This document shows, one piece after another, positions 45,194-52,800 of a stretch of 64,000 nt of DNA. The first letter of the stretch is position 1. Each line of letters opens with the position of its first letter. The notes beneath the pieces were generated by a model. That model was not told where the DNA came from. It saw only the letters and a list, made by a program, of their open reading frames with translations, and made no database searches. The stretch is from Microbacterium hydrocarbonoxydans (GTDB taxonomy: Bacteria; Actinomycetota; Actinomycetes; Actinomycetales; Microbacteriaceae): assembly GCF_904831005.1 (NCBI RefSeq), contig NZ_LR882982.1, positions 3,410,001 to 3,474,000 on the forward strand. The letters are read 5' to 3'. The position numbers were made by a program, and so were the translations under genes.

Positions 45194-46246
45194 CTAGGAT
45201 GCACCGCTGGGAGTCTTCTGCCTCTGAGCGGTGCGAGACTGCACTGCGGCGCGAAGCTTGTTCTGCAGTGGCAGGAAGCCGAAATGGGTGGCGATCGCAA
45301 CGCCGAAGACGAGCGGATACACCCACCACCAGATATCGACTCGGTGAACGCCGAGATACATCGTCGCTGCGATGAGGATGGGAACGTGCCAGAGATACAG
45401 CTCGTACGAGATCTTGCCCACGAAGACCATCGGTCTGGTCTCCAGACCACGCTGTAGCCAGCTGCGCCGCGTGCTGGAGACTGCGTAGATGATCGCCGTC
45501 GTCCCGATAGCGGTCAACAACGGTGCGAACGAGTCTGGGATCTTCGGGCCACTCACCGCCCACGCGGCGCAGAGGCCGGCCACGCCGATGAGCGCGTTGA
45601 GTACCGCGCTTCCTCGGGCCTTGGTCTCGGCGATGATCAGCGCAACGGCACAGCCGATCGCGATTCCGCCCATCCGGTACAGCGGAAGCTGAGCTCCGGT
45701 CGTGAAGGCTGCATACACGCGGACCGCGTACATTCCGAGACCCATGACGATCAGAGCGATCGCGATCGTCCGCCAGGAGAGACGCAATCTCACCATCACG
45801 ATGAGAAGAACCGGCCAGATCACATAGAAGTACTCCTCTGCGGCCAGGCTCCACATATGGCCATAGAACGTCGGCGATCCGTAGCGAGCATCAGTCACCG
45901 GCGTGAGGTAGAGGGCTGCCCCGACCGTGTGGATGAGGAAACCGCGTCTGTCCGGATCGAGAGTCAGCCCGAAGATCATCGTCACTGCAAGCGTCGCGAG
46001 CAAGGCAGGGTAGAGGCGAATCAGTCGGCGAAGGTAGAAGCGGCCAAGTCTGACCTTGCCTCTGCTCTCGATCTCGTACCAGAGAAGTGTCGTGATCAGA
46101 AAGCCGGAAAGGACGAAGAAGACGTCGACACCGAAACCGCCCGGCACATAGAACGGCTTGGCTCCGTGCGTGGCCATCACGAGAAGCACGCCGACCGCAC
46201 GTAAGCCGTCCAGTGCGGGCATGTACTGCAGTCTGCGCTGATTCAC
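45194..46246 (-). CDS. Acyltransferase family 3 membrane protein (OafA/YrhL-like)
   Basis: A 350-residue integral membrane acyltransferase. The N-terminal LQYMPALDGLRAVGVLLVMATH holds the catalytic-type motif and histidine, followed by FGVDVFFVLSGFLITTLLWYE and FYLRRLIRLYPAL, all typical of the family. It has about ten helices and no SGNH domain, so a partner would be needed for transfer outside. It is the only minus-strand gene in the polysaccharide region. The start is GTG 46246 with TAACGT 6 nt upstream. It may add a second acyl decoration. Confidence 0.92.
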   Translation of the reverse strand: MNQRRLQYMPALDGLRAVGVLLVMATHGAKPFYVPGGFGVDVFFVLSGFLITTLLWYEIESRGKVRLGRFYLRRLIRLYPALLATLAVTMIFGLTLDPDRRGFLIHTVGAALYLTPVTDARYGSPTFYGHMWSLAAEEYFYVIWPVLLIVMVRLRLSWRTIAIALIVMGLGMYAVRVYAAFTTGAQLPLYRMGGIAIGCAVALIIAETKARGSAVLNALIGVAGLCAAWAVSGPKIPDSFAPLLTAIGTTAIIYAVSSTRRSWLQRGLETRPMVFVGKISYELYLWHVPILIAATMYLGVHRVDIWWWVYPLVFGVAIATHFGFLPLQNKLRAAVQSRTAQRQKTPSGAS

Positions 46247-46252
46247 AGCAAG

Positions 46253-46258
46253 ACGTTA
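46253..46258 (-). promoter_or_regulatory. -10 element TAACGT of a leaderless promoter (minus strand)
   Basis: Read on the minus strand, TAACGT is followed by CTTGCT and GTG 46246. It is back to back with the plus-strand promoter at 46312. Confidence 0.55.
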
Positions 46259-46311
46259 CCAGCGCGGCGACCGGAATCGAGGCGCTCAGGGGGGTACCAG
46301 GCGTTCGCCGG

Positions 46312-46317
46312 TAAGAT
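46312..46317 (+). promoter_or_regulatory. -10 element TAAGAT of a leaderless promoter
   Basis: TAAGAT ends 6 nt before GTG 46324. Confidence 0.55.
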
Positions 46318-46323
46318 CCGAGC

Positions 46324-48108
46324 GTGTCACATACGTCTCGACGAGCAGCGCGCGAAGCTGCGCAGAAGCAGCAGGCCGAACGCGAAGCAGCGGCCCGGCA
46401 GACTGAAAACCCCGCAGGTAAGCAGAGTCGCCGCAAGGGCGCCCGCATGGTCGGGCTCATCGTGGCGATCATCGTCATCGTCCTGCTCGGCCTCGCATGC
46501 TGGGTCGCGCTCAAAGCGCTGACCGTGAAGAACGGGCTGGAGGAGAGCCAGCAGCTCATAGGCGAGCTCCAGAACGGCGCGGACCCGAAAGAGACCGTCC
46601 AGAAGATGTCGGAGCCCGCGCAGAGCGCTTCGGACGCGGCATCCGACCCCATCTGGGGTGCCCTGGAGTGGATCCCGGTAGTCGGCGAGAACCTCCATGG
46701 CGTGCGCCTCGCAGCGCAGTCGCTCGACCTGCTCGTCAACGATGTGGGGATGCCCGTGCTCTCGGCTGATCCCGCGAGCGGATCGCTCATCACACAGGTG
46801 CTGGATGTTGCGAAGGCGCAGGCACCTCGTATCGGGCAGCTCGCCGACGAGATCGCCGAGGTCGAGAAGTCGACCGCACTGATCGGTCCTGTGCGAAGCG
46901 GTGTCGACCAGGTCGCGGACGTGATGCAGGGGGCAGCTCCCGCTGTCGACCTGCTCCCGACCCTTTTGGGCGCGGACGGGCCGCGAAACTACCTGCTCGT
47001 CTTCCAGAACAATGCAGAGTCGCTCGCGCTCGGCGGCAGCGCGGCATCGCAGACCTTGATCCATGTCGACAACGGCGCCATCTCGATGGGAAGCCAGGGG
47101 AACAGCGGTAGCTACCAGAACGGCGTAGCCGTCGATGTGCCGGTAGATCAGAGCGCGATCGATCTTTATTCGAGCTACCTCGTGGACCATGTGAACACGA
47201 GCATGAGCCGTCCGGACTTCCCGACCGCCGCGCAGATCATGCGTGCGTGGTGGCAGAGGGACATCTCGCCCGACCAGATCGACGGCGTGATCTCCATCGA
47301 CCCGATCGCTCTCTCGAAGATCCTGGTCGCCACGGGGCCCATCACGCTGGCGACCGGCGACGTCTTGAGCTCCGACAACGCGGTATCGCTCCTCCTCAAT
47401 GAGGTGTACAAGCGGTGGGACAGCTACAAGTACCCGGAACTCGTGGATGGCTTCTTTGCAGCGGCCGCAGGAGCAGTCTTCAACCAGGTCGCGTCAGGGC
47501 AGTTCAATCTGAAGGACATGGCGGTGGCTCTGTCCGAGAGCGCGGCACGAGGAAACATCCTTGTGTGGAGCGAGGACCCGAAGGTCACAGAAGCGATCGA
47601 CGGGGAGCGTGTGAGCGGAGTGCTGCCCACGGACAACGAGGATTCCACAACGATCGGCGTGTATTTCAACAACAGCAACGGGTCGAAGATCGACTACTAC
47701 ACGCGAACCGCTATCACCGTCGACTCCGTCTGCGAAGCTGACTCCGCGACCTTCACGGTCAACGCTGCGCTGGCGCTCCCCATCACGCAGGATGAGGCCG
47801 AGGCGCTCCCGCGTTACGTGCAGAGCATGACTTTCGGCACGACATTCCGTGACTGGATCTACATCTACGGCCCGCCGGGAACGACGCTCTCCAACATCGC
47901 GGTCAACGGTGAGCGGGTCGACATCCTGTCGCAGGGAGTCGACGATCTCGGCAGACCGACGGCGCGCTTCGAAGCCTGGTTCGAGCCGGGGCAGCGGGTA
48001 GATGTGACCGCTGCGTTCACGGGCACCGGTACGTTCGGACCCGTGGCGGTCCAGACCAACCCGATGATCAACACGGTGGAGCCCGGAATCACTGATTCCT
48101 GCAGCTGA
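46324..48108 (+). CDS. DUF4012-family membrane-anchored protein
   Basis: A 594-residue protein: an Ala/Gln/Arg-rich cytoplasmic N-terminus (residues 1-40), one helix (MVGLIVAIIVIVLLGLACWV, about 42-62), a helical coiled region, then the DUF4012 domain. Diagnostic pieces are RNYLLVFQNNAESLALGG, QIMRAWWQRDISPDQIDGVI and SIDPIALSKILVATGPI. Such proteins are recurrent in actinobacterial exopolysaccharide loci next to priming sugar transferases, as here, but have no proven function. GTG 46324 is supported by the leaderless promoter. Confidence 0.9.
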   Translation: MSHTSRRAAREAAQKQQAEREAAARQTENPAGKQSRRKGARMVGLIVAIIVIVLLGLACWVALKALTVKNGLEESQQLIGELQNGADPKETVQKMSEPAQSASDAASDPIWGALEWIPVVGENLHGVRLAAQSLDLLVNDVGMPVLSADPASGSLITQVLDVAKAQAPRIGQLADEIAEVEKSTALIGPVRSGVDQVADVMQGAAPAVDLLPTLLGADGPRNYLLVFQNNAESLALGGSAASQTLIHVDNGAISMGSQGNSGSYQNGVAVDVPVDQSAIDLYSSYLVDHVNTSMSRPDFPTAAQIMRAWWQRDISPDQIDGVISIDPIALSKILVATGPITLATGDVLSSDNAVSLLLNEVYKRWDSYKYPELVDGFFAAAAGAVFNQVASGQFNLKDMAVALSESAARGNILVWSEDPKVTEAIDGERVSGVLPTDNEDSTTIGVYFNNSNGSKIDYYTRTAITVDSVCEADSATFTVNAALALPITQDEAEALPRYVQSMTFGTTFRDWIYIYGPPGTTLSNIAVNGERVDILSQGVDDLGRPTARFEAWFEPGQRVDVTAAFTGTGTFGPVAVQTNPMINTVEPGITDSCS

Positions 48109-48143
48109 TATGTCGGTTGGCGGCGAACTAACAGCGACTGGAG

Positions 48144-48149
48144 TAAACT
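48144..48149 (+). promoter_or_regulatory. Candidate -10 element (TAAACT) of the priming transferase gene
   Basis: TAAACT lies 57 bp before GTG 48207 in the 98-bp gap after the DUF4012 gene. No well-spaced -35 is obvious. Confidence 0.4.
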
Positions 48150-48206
48150 GACTGCCGATTCAGTGAATTCGCTGGGATTACAGCGATTCATGTCGGAGGG
48201 ACAGGG

Positions 48207-49712
48207 GTGGTCGTCATAGCTGTGGACGCGGTACCGAAGCAGTCGAAGGGCCAGAAGTCTCTGGTCTCTCGCCAGCAGCCGCACAAGCGTAGGCGCGGCG
48301 AGTGGCCCCGCCGCTATGCGAGTCGGCTCTTCTACAGCGACGTCCTGGTCTTGGCGCTGACCATCGTCTCGGCGTGGCTCGTCTCGAGCAGGAGCATGAC
48401 AGACGATGTGTCGTGGCCGAACGGTCCCAGAATCAGCTATGTACTCGTTCTCGCGATCATCGGGGTAGCGTGGCTGATTGGTCTCGACGCGATCGACACC
48501 CGCGATCATCACATCGTGGGGCACGGGATCCTCGAGTATCGGAGGATCGCCGACGCGACGATCGCGGTCTTCGCGTTCACCGTCGCCGTCGCCTTCTTCC
48601 TCGGTATGGAGATCTCACGTCTCCTCCTCGCTGTGATCTTCCCGGTAGGGCTTGTCCTCCTGCTCGCGTCGAGGTGGATCTGGCGGCAATGGCTGCGCAG
48701 ACGCCAGCGCAAGGGTGACTACACGCATCGAGCGGTCATCATCGGTGAGCGCAGCAAGGTCAAGCACGTCGCCCAGCAGATCCGTCGCAGCAAGGACAGC
48801 GGTTACACGATCGTCGGAGTCATCACCGACGGCGTCCCCTCAGAGGGCATGCCGCAGCTCGAGGTCCTCGGCGACATCCGCAGCGCTGACAAGGCGCTGG
48901 ACGCCGCGAACATCGATGCGCTCATCATCGTCGGATCCGATGACATGGATCCCGAGACCATGCGTCGCCTCGGCTACGCGGTGGCCGACCGGGATATCCA
49001 GATGATCATGGCACCGGCACTCACCGACGTCGCGGGTCCCCGTCTGCATTCGCGCCCGGTCGCCGGCCTGCCGCTCGTGCACGTCGACTTCCCGCGCATG
49101 GAAGGTTCCAGCCGGTTCCTCAAGCGGGTGTTCGACCTGATCGGATCCGCCGCTCTGCTCCTGCTCTTCTCCCCGGTGTTCCTCGTCACGGCGATCGCCA
49201 TCAAGATCGACGGCCCCGGCAGGGTCTTCTACCACCAGGAGCGCATCGGGCGCGGCGGCCGCACGTTCGGCATGCGCAAGTTCCGGTCGATGGTCCAGAA
49301 CGCCGACGACCAGCTCGCCAGTCTGCTCGACCTGCAGGGGTCCAGCGAGACTCCGCTGTTCAAGGTCTCGGACGATCCCCGCATCACCAAGATCGGTCGC
49401 TTCCTGCGCAAGCACTCGATCGACGAACTGCCGCAGCTGATCAACGTGCTGCGCGGCGAGATGAGCCTCGTCGGCCCACGGCCCCAGCGCGCAGCCGAGG
49501 TCGCCCTCTACGACGACATCGCTCTGCGCCGTCTGGCCGTCAAGCCCGGCATGAGTGGCCTGTGGCAGGTCAGCGGACGCTCGACGCTGTCATGGGAGGA
49601 GACGATCCGTCTCGACCTCTACTACGTCGAGAACTGGTCGCTCACGCAAGACGTCGTCATCCTCTTCCGCACGATCCGTGCCGTGGTGGCACCGGGCGCC
49701 AGCGCGCACTGA
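48207..49712 (+). CDS. Priming sugar transferase (polyprenyl glycosylphosphotransferase, WbaP-like)
   Basis: A 501-residue membrane enzyme that starts the repeat unit by moving a sugar phosphate to undecaprenyl phosphate. Four helices (residues 35-150) lead to a Rossmann-like CoA-binding-type domain (RAVIIGERSKVKHVAQQIRR) and a final reentrant helix plus the bacterial sugar transferase domain: KRVFDLIGSAALLLLFSPVF, YHQERIGRGGRTFGMRKFRS, RKHSIDELPQLINVLRGEMS and LVGPRP. GTG 48207 has GGAGGGA upstream. It is the usual first enzyme of the pathway encoded by the preceding genes. Confidence 0.94.
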   Translation: MVVIAVDAVPKQSKGQKSLVSRQQPHKRRRGEWPRRYASRLFYSDVLVLALTIVSAWLVSSRSMTDDVSWPNGPRISYVLVLAIIGVAWLIGLDAIDTRDHHIVGHGILEYRRIADATIAVFAFTVAVAFFLGMEISRLLLAVIFPVGLVLLLASRWIWRQWLRRRQRKGDYTHRAVIIGERSKVKHVAQQIRRSKDSGYTIVGVITDGVPSEGMPQLEVLGDIRSADKALDAANIDALIIVGSDDMDPETMRRLGYAVADRDIQMIMAPALTDVAGPRLHSRPVAGLPLVHVDFPRMEGSSRFLKRVFDLIGSAALLLLFSPVFLVTAIAIKIDGPGRVFYHQERIGRGGRTFGMRKFRSMVQNADDQLASLLDLQGSSETPLFKVSDDPRITKIGRFLRKHSIDELPQLINVLRGEMSLVGPRPQRAAEVALYDDIALRRLAVKPGMSGLWQVSGRSTLSWEETIRLDLYYVENWSLTQDVVILFRTIRAVVAPGASAH

Positions 49713-49777
49713 GTCATCTCGGTAACAATCCACGCGACTGTCCGAACCGTAACGGCCTCTGCGTCGTGCGTCTGGGT

Positions 49778-49783
49778 ACATTC
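49778..49783 (+). promoter_or_regulatory. -10 element TACATT of a leaderless promoter
   Basis: TACATT ends 6 nt before ATG 49790. Confidence 0.5.
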
Positions 49784-49789
49784 AAGATC

Positions 49790-50314
49790 ATGAGATCCCC
49801 CCTTGCGACGCGTCTCGCTGCGAGTGCTCTGGCCATCGTCGTGCTCGGAGGAGCAGCGGGCTGCGCTGCGGACCAGGGAGCGTCGAATCCCGTTCCGACC
49901 TCGACCGCGACATCGACTCCCGATTCCACGCCGACGCCGACGGACGCGCCGACTGAGACGCCGACGGCTCAGCCGACGCCGACCGCCGAGCCGACCGAGT
50001 CGCCCGCTCCGGAGTTCGGAGCGTTCACCTTCGAGCAGCTGGCGCAGATCTGCATCGATGCGACCGTCTCCACCTTCGCTCCCGACGTCGTCTTCGACGT
50101 CCCCAACACGAGGATCGAGCAGCGGGTCGTGAGCCCCGAATGGCTCGTCATCGTGCCTGCAGCGACCATGGGGTACCAGGGGCAGTCCGTCTGCACGATC
50201 GGGGGGACTCCCGCCGCTCCGGAGATGGAACTCGGATCGGGATCCATCGAGCAGCTCCCCGAAGAGCAGATCCAGAACCTGATCCGAGGCGAGAACGAGG
50301 GGGGCGACCGCTAG
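49790..50314 (+). CDS. Small secreted lipoprotein, unknown function
   Basis: A 174-residue lipoprotein with lipobox GAAGC (Cys25), a Thr/Pro-rich linker over residues 30-75 that could span the wall, and a small folded domain with two cysteines (QICIDAT, QSVCTIGG) likely joined by a disulfide. The frame opens earlier inside the previous gene, but ATG 49790 is marked by the leaderless promoter and signal peptide. Its stop overlaps the start of the M23-like gene, which suggests the two exported products work together. Confidence 0.75.
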   Translation: MRSPLATRLAASALAIVVLGGAAGCAADQGASNPVPTSTATSTPDSTPTPTDAPTETPTAQPTPTAEPTESPAPEFGAFTFEQLAQICIDATVSTFAPDVVFDVPNTRIEQRVVSPEWLVIVPAATMGYQGQSVCTIGGTPAAPEMELGSGSIEQLPEEQIQNLIRGENEGGDR

Positions 50315-51312
50315 TGTGCGCCCCGGGGGATCTTGAGCCCTCGACGTTCGACAGCACTCAGCCCTCCTTCTCGCGTCGCACGATGCTCATCGGAGCAGGA
50401 GCTGCTCTGGGGGCGGCGGCGATCGGATGGGATTTCGTCTCGCCGACGCTTGCGGCGACCGCCGCCGGGACGTACCTGCGCCCATGCGGCGATGTGCGCA
50501 TCTCGAGCACATGGCAAGACCATAGAAACAGGAACCCGCCGTCCGGGGAACCGGGAACCGACTACGCCGTTCCGATCGGTACGCCGATACGGGCTGCTGC
50601 AGACGGAGTCATCGTCGATCGCAAGGACACGACCACCACGGCGACAGGCCGTTACCTGGCTCTCCGCGCAGACGATGGCAACTACATCCGCTACCTTCAC
50701 CTGCGTTCGAGCGCCGTCCTGCCGGGGACGCGCGTGTCCCGCGGCCAGGTCATTGCCCAATCAGGAGCGTCCGGGTTCGGGAGCGAAGGCGGATACGGGT
50801 CGCACGTCCACGTCTCGCTGTGGATCGGCGGTACGCCGCTGCAGTTGGGCTTCACCAATTCTGTCGATTTCGAGAACTACGTCCAGCCGGAGGATCCAGT
50901 GCCCACCCATCAGTCGACGACCTACGCCTGGAATGGCGTGCTTCCTCTCGCTACGTGGACCCCGATCCCGGTCAGTCCCAATTTCTACTACCTGGCCGAA
51001 AGCAGCCACATCGCTAAAGAGACCGGCGATCTCATCATCTATCTCCATGCTGCTGGAGTGACCAAGGGGTTCCAGGTCAGGGTGATAGCCGAGACCCTCG
51101 ACTCGTCCGGCAAAGTCGTCGACACGGCGGTGCAGCCGCCGCTCGAGATCCCCGCAACAGCGGATACGGCGCCGAACACCCCGACATTCGGGCAGTACAG
51201 CCTGCCGTATCTTCTTTCGGGGCGGCTCCGTCTCTTCGCGCAGATCCGTGCGCTCAACGCTGGAATCAAGGTGCAGCGCGTGATCGTCAAGAAGAACTAC
51301 TGGCTGTCATAA
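50314..51312 (+). CDS. Tat-exported M23-like (LytM) protein with altered zinc motif
   Basis: A 332-residue protein. A twin-arginine signal, SRRTMLIGAGAALGAAAIG, lies at about residues 20-38. The M23 peptidase fold covers residues 50-170: GTDYAVPIGTPIRAAADGVI, YLHLRSSAVLPGTRVSRGQ and SHVHVSLWIGG. His164 and His166 (HVH), His129 (YLHL) and Asp83 are present, but the usual first zinc histidine of HxGxD is Glu79 (EPGTD). A beta-rich C-terminal domain of unknown family (200-332) follows. GTG 50314 overlaps the lipoprotein stop (TAGTG). It may be a cell-wall endopeptidase with changed metal binding or an inactive scaffold. Confidence 0.82.
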   Translation: MCAPGDLEPSTFDSTQPSFSRRTMLIGAGAALGAAAIGWDFVSPTLAATAAGTYLRPCGDVRISSTWQDHRNRNPPSGEPGTDYAVPIGTPIRAAADGVIVDRKDTTTTATGRYLALRADDGNYIRYLHLRSSAVLPGTRVSRGQVIAQSGASGFGSEGGYGSHVHVSLWIGGTPLQLGFTNSVDFENYVQPEDPVPTHQSTTYAWNGVLPLATWTPIPVSPNFYYLAESSHIAKETGDLIIYLHAAGVTKGFQVRVIAETLDSSGKVVDTAVQPPLEIPATADTAPNTPTFGQYSLPYLLSGRLRLFAQIRALNAGIKVQRVIVKKNYWLS

Positions 51313-51413
51313 CAGTGCCCCTCGCCTCACACCTTCCCCCGCAACGCTGTTCCATGCAGAATGTACGTGCGCCGCACATCCGGCGCGTTCGTCCGCATCA
51401 AAGGGGGCCCGTC

Positions 51414-51626
51414 ATGGGTATCGAGGAAACGGTCAACAAGGGCAAGGACCTGTACGAGCAGAACAAGGACAAGATCGCCGAGGCCGTCAAGAGCGAGCAG
51501 GCCGAGGACGTCAGCGACAAGGTCCTCGACGGGGTCGCCGACTTCGCGAAGAAGATCGCACCGGGTGCGGCCGACAAGATCGACGAGATCCGCGACCAGG
51601 CCGACAAGGCGGTCGGCAACGAGTAA
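51414..51626 (+). CDS. Small MT0933/Rv0909-like protein (annotated as antitoxin in relatives)
   Basis: A 70-residue, highly charged, helical protein: MGIEETVNKGKDLYEQNKDK then ADFAKKIAPGAADKIDEIRDQADK. This matches small actinobacterial proteins grouped as MT0933-like antitoxins. No toxin gene adjoins it, so a working toxin-antitoxin pair is doubtful; a stress-type (CsbD-like) role is equally possible. ATG 51414 is preceded by AAAGGGGG, and a strong terminator follows 16 bp after the stop, making it a free-standing, probably well expressed gene. Confidence 0.7.
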   Translation: MGIEETVNKGKDLYEQNKDKIAEAVKSEQAEDVSDKVLDGVADFAKKIAPGAADKIDEIRDQADKAVGNE

Positions 51627-51642
51627 CACGTCTCATTCACAT

Positions 51643-51678
51643 AGGGCGGCGGCTCCCCATCGGGGGAGTCGCCGCCCT
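51643..51678 (+). terminator. Terminator of the MT0933-like gene
   Basis: A 16-bp stem with one G-U (AGGGCGGCGGCTCCCC / GGGGAGTCGCCGCCCT), ATCG loop and short TTCT tail. Confidence 0.85.
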
Positions 51679-51737
51679 TCTGCATCCGACACCCGGTATT
51701 CAGCGCTGCGGTATCGCGTTTCACCGCCGCCATCCCC

Positions 51738-52029
51738 TAGGATGAGAACGATCGCCTGGGGATAGCGCGATCAGGGAAGTCGAAGGGGTTCGGCTTCCTG
51801 TAACTCGCGGTTCGCCGCGACAAACTGGGGAATTGATTTTGGGGATCATCATGCGACGCGCGCACTCTGTGCGCTTCAGCGTCTTCCCGCCTGCGCGGCG
51901 GTCACTCCGCCGCGCTCTCGATCGAGGAAGACGGCGTCCCTTCACGCCGGACTCCTCGCGTTCGGTGTGCCCCCTCGCGCCGAACGCCCTCCCCAAGCGG
52001 GGCGAGGCATGGGGATGCCTCGCCCCGCT
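51738..52029 (+). ncRNA. Candidate structured small RNA
   Basis: A -10-like TAGGAT (51738-51743) precedes a segment dense in dyads. GTCTTCC (51881) and GGAAGAC (51926) enclose GCGCGGCGG / CCGCCGCGC (51893-51915). The segment ends in a perfect 15-bp terminator-like hairpin (51996-52029). The predicted transcript is about 280 nt and matches no RNA family I know. Confidence 0.35.
51996..52029 (+). terminator. Strong terminator-like hairpin
   Basis: A perfect 15-bp stem (AGCGGGGCGAGGCAT / ATGCCTCGCCCCGCT) with a GGGG loop, followed by CTCTCCGGTTCTC. No annotated gene ends here, so it marks the end of an unassigned transcript. Confidence 0.7.
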
Positions 52030-52131
52030 CTCTCCGGTTCTCTGAAGATCGGAGGCGCGGTTCCGCGGCGTTCGGCCCGGGGCCGCGTGGGCGTGCTCAG
52101 GTGATGCTCAGCAAACGCGACACGCCCGGGT

Positions 52132-52161
52132 TTGCACAAGCGAAATCCCGCATGGCAGAAT
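52132..52161 (+). promoter_or_regulatory. Promoter of the S10 operon
   Basis: TTGCAC (52132-52137) and CAGAAT (52156-52161) with an 18-bp spacer. The leader to rpsJ would be about 315 nt, long enough for an autoregulatory structure. Confidence 0.5.
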
Positions 52162-52483
52162 AGACAGGTTCGACATTCCGGCGCGCTCAGCGTGGGCCGG
52201 ATCACCATCACGACAGTGCATAGGCGGCGCAGACGCGCAGGGACCTAGGCCGCGGGTGGCAGAACGATCCCGACATCTTCATCACGAAGTCTTCGCCGTG
52301 CGCGGCGCAGGGTCGGACACCCGCTCGCTGAGAGGCGTGCGGGATGACAGCAGAACAGTGGTGCAGCAGATCGGCTCGCGAGAGTCGTTCGAGTGCCGAG
52401 GCGCGAACAGCGCCGACGTGCGTCCAATGCCCCAGGGTCACCCGGCCCCGGACGGTAAGACGCCTAAAGAGAGAGAGCAGACA

Positions 52484-52792
52484 ATGGCGGGACAGAAGAT
52501 CCGCATTCGCCTGAAGTCGTATGACCACGAGGTCATCGACACGTCCGCACGCAAGATCGTCGACACCGTGACCCGTGCGGGTGCAACTGTCGTCGGTCCC
52601 GTGCCCCTTCCGACCGAGAAGAACGTCGTGTGCGTCATCCGGTCGCCGCACAAGTACAAGGACAGCCGCGAGCACTTCGAGATGCGCACCCACAAGCGTC
52701 TGATCGACATCGTCGACCCGACGCCCAAGGCTGTCGACTCGCTGATGCGTCTCGACCTGCCCGCCGATGTCAACATCGAGATCAAGCTCTGA
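52484..52792 (+). CDS. rpsJ: 30S ribosomal protein S10
   Basis: A 102-residue protein of the 30S head (also the transcription antitermination factor NusE). [20 protein letters not shown] and [20 protein letters not shown] are conserved throughout. AGAGAGAGAG precedes the ATG. It begins the S10 operon, 8 bp before rplC. Confidence 0.98.
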   Translation: MAGQKIRIRLKSYDHEVIDTSARKIVDTVTRAGATVVGPVPLPTEKNVVCVIRSPHKYKDSREHFEMRTHKRLIDIVDPTPKAVDSLMRLDLPADVNIEIKL

Positions 52793-52800
52793 GGTCGGAC

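Larger units (their letters stand above)
51627..52483. other. 857-bp region before rpsJ: terminators, structured segment, S10 leader
   Basis: It contains the 51643-51678 terminator, a candidate structured transcript (51738-52029), the rpsJ promoter and about 315 nt of transcribed S10 leader. The only small frame of note, with ATG at 51851 (64 codons), runs through the 15-bp hairpin at 51996, so it is probably not coding. Confidence 0.55.

Noticed and set aside
51833..52045. A 70-codon frame (ATG 51851 or earlier) before rpsJ
   Set aside because: It crosses the perfect 15-bp hairpin at 51996-52029, and the product is Arg/Pro-rich without features. Kept as a possible small RNA instead; ribosome profiling could revive it.
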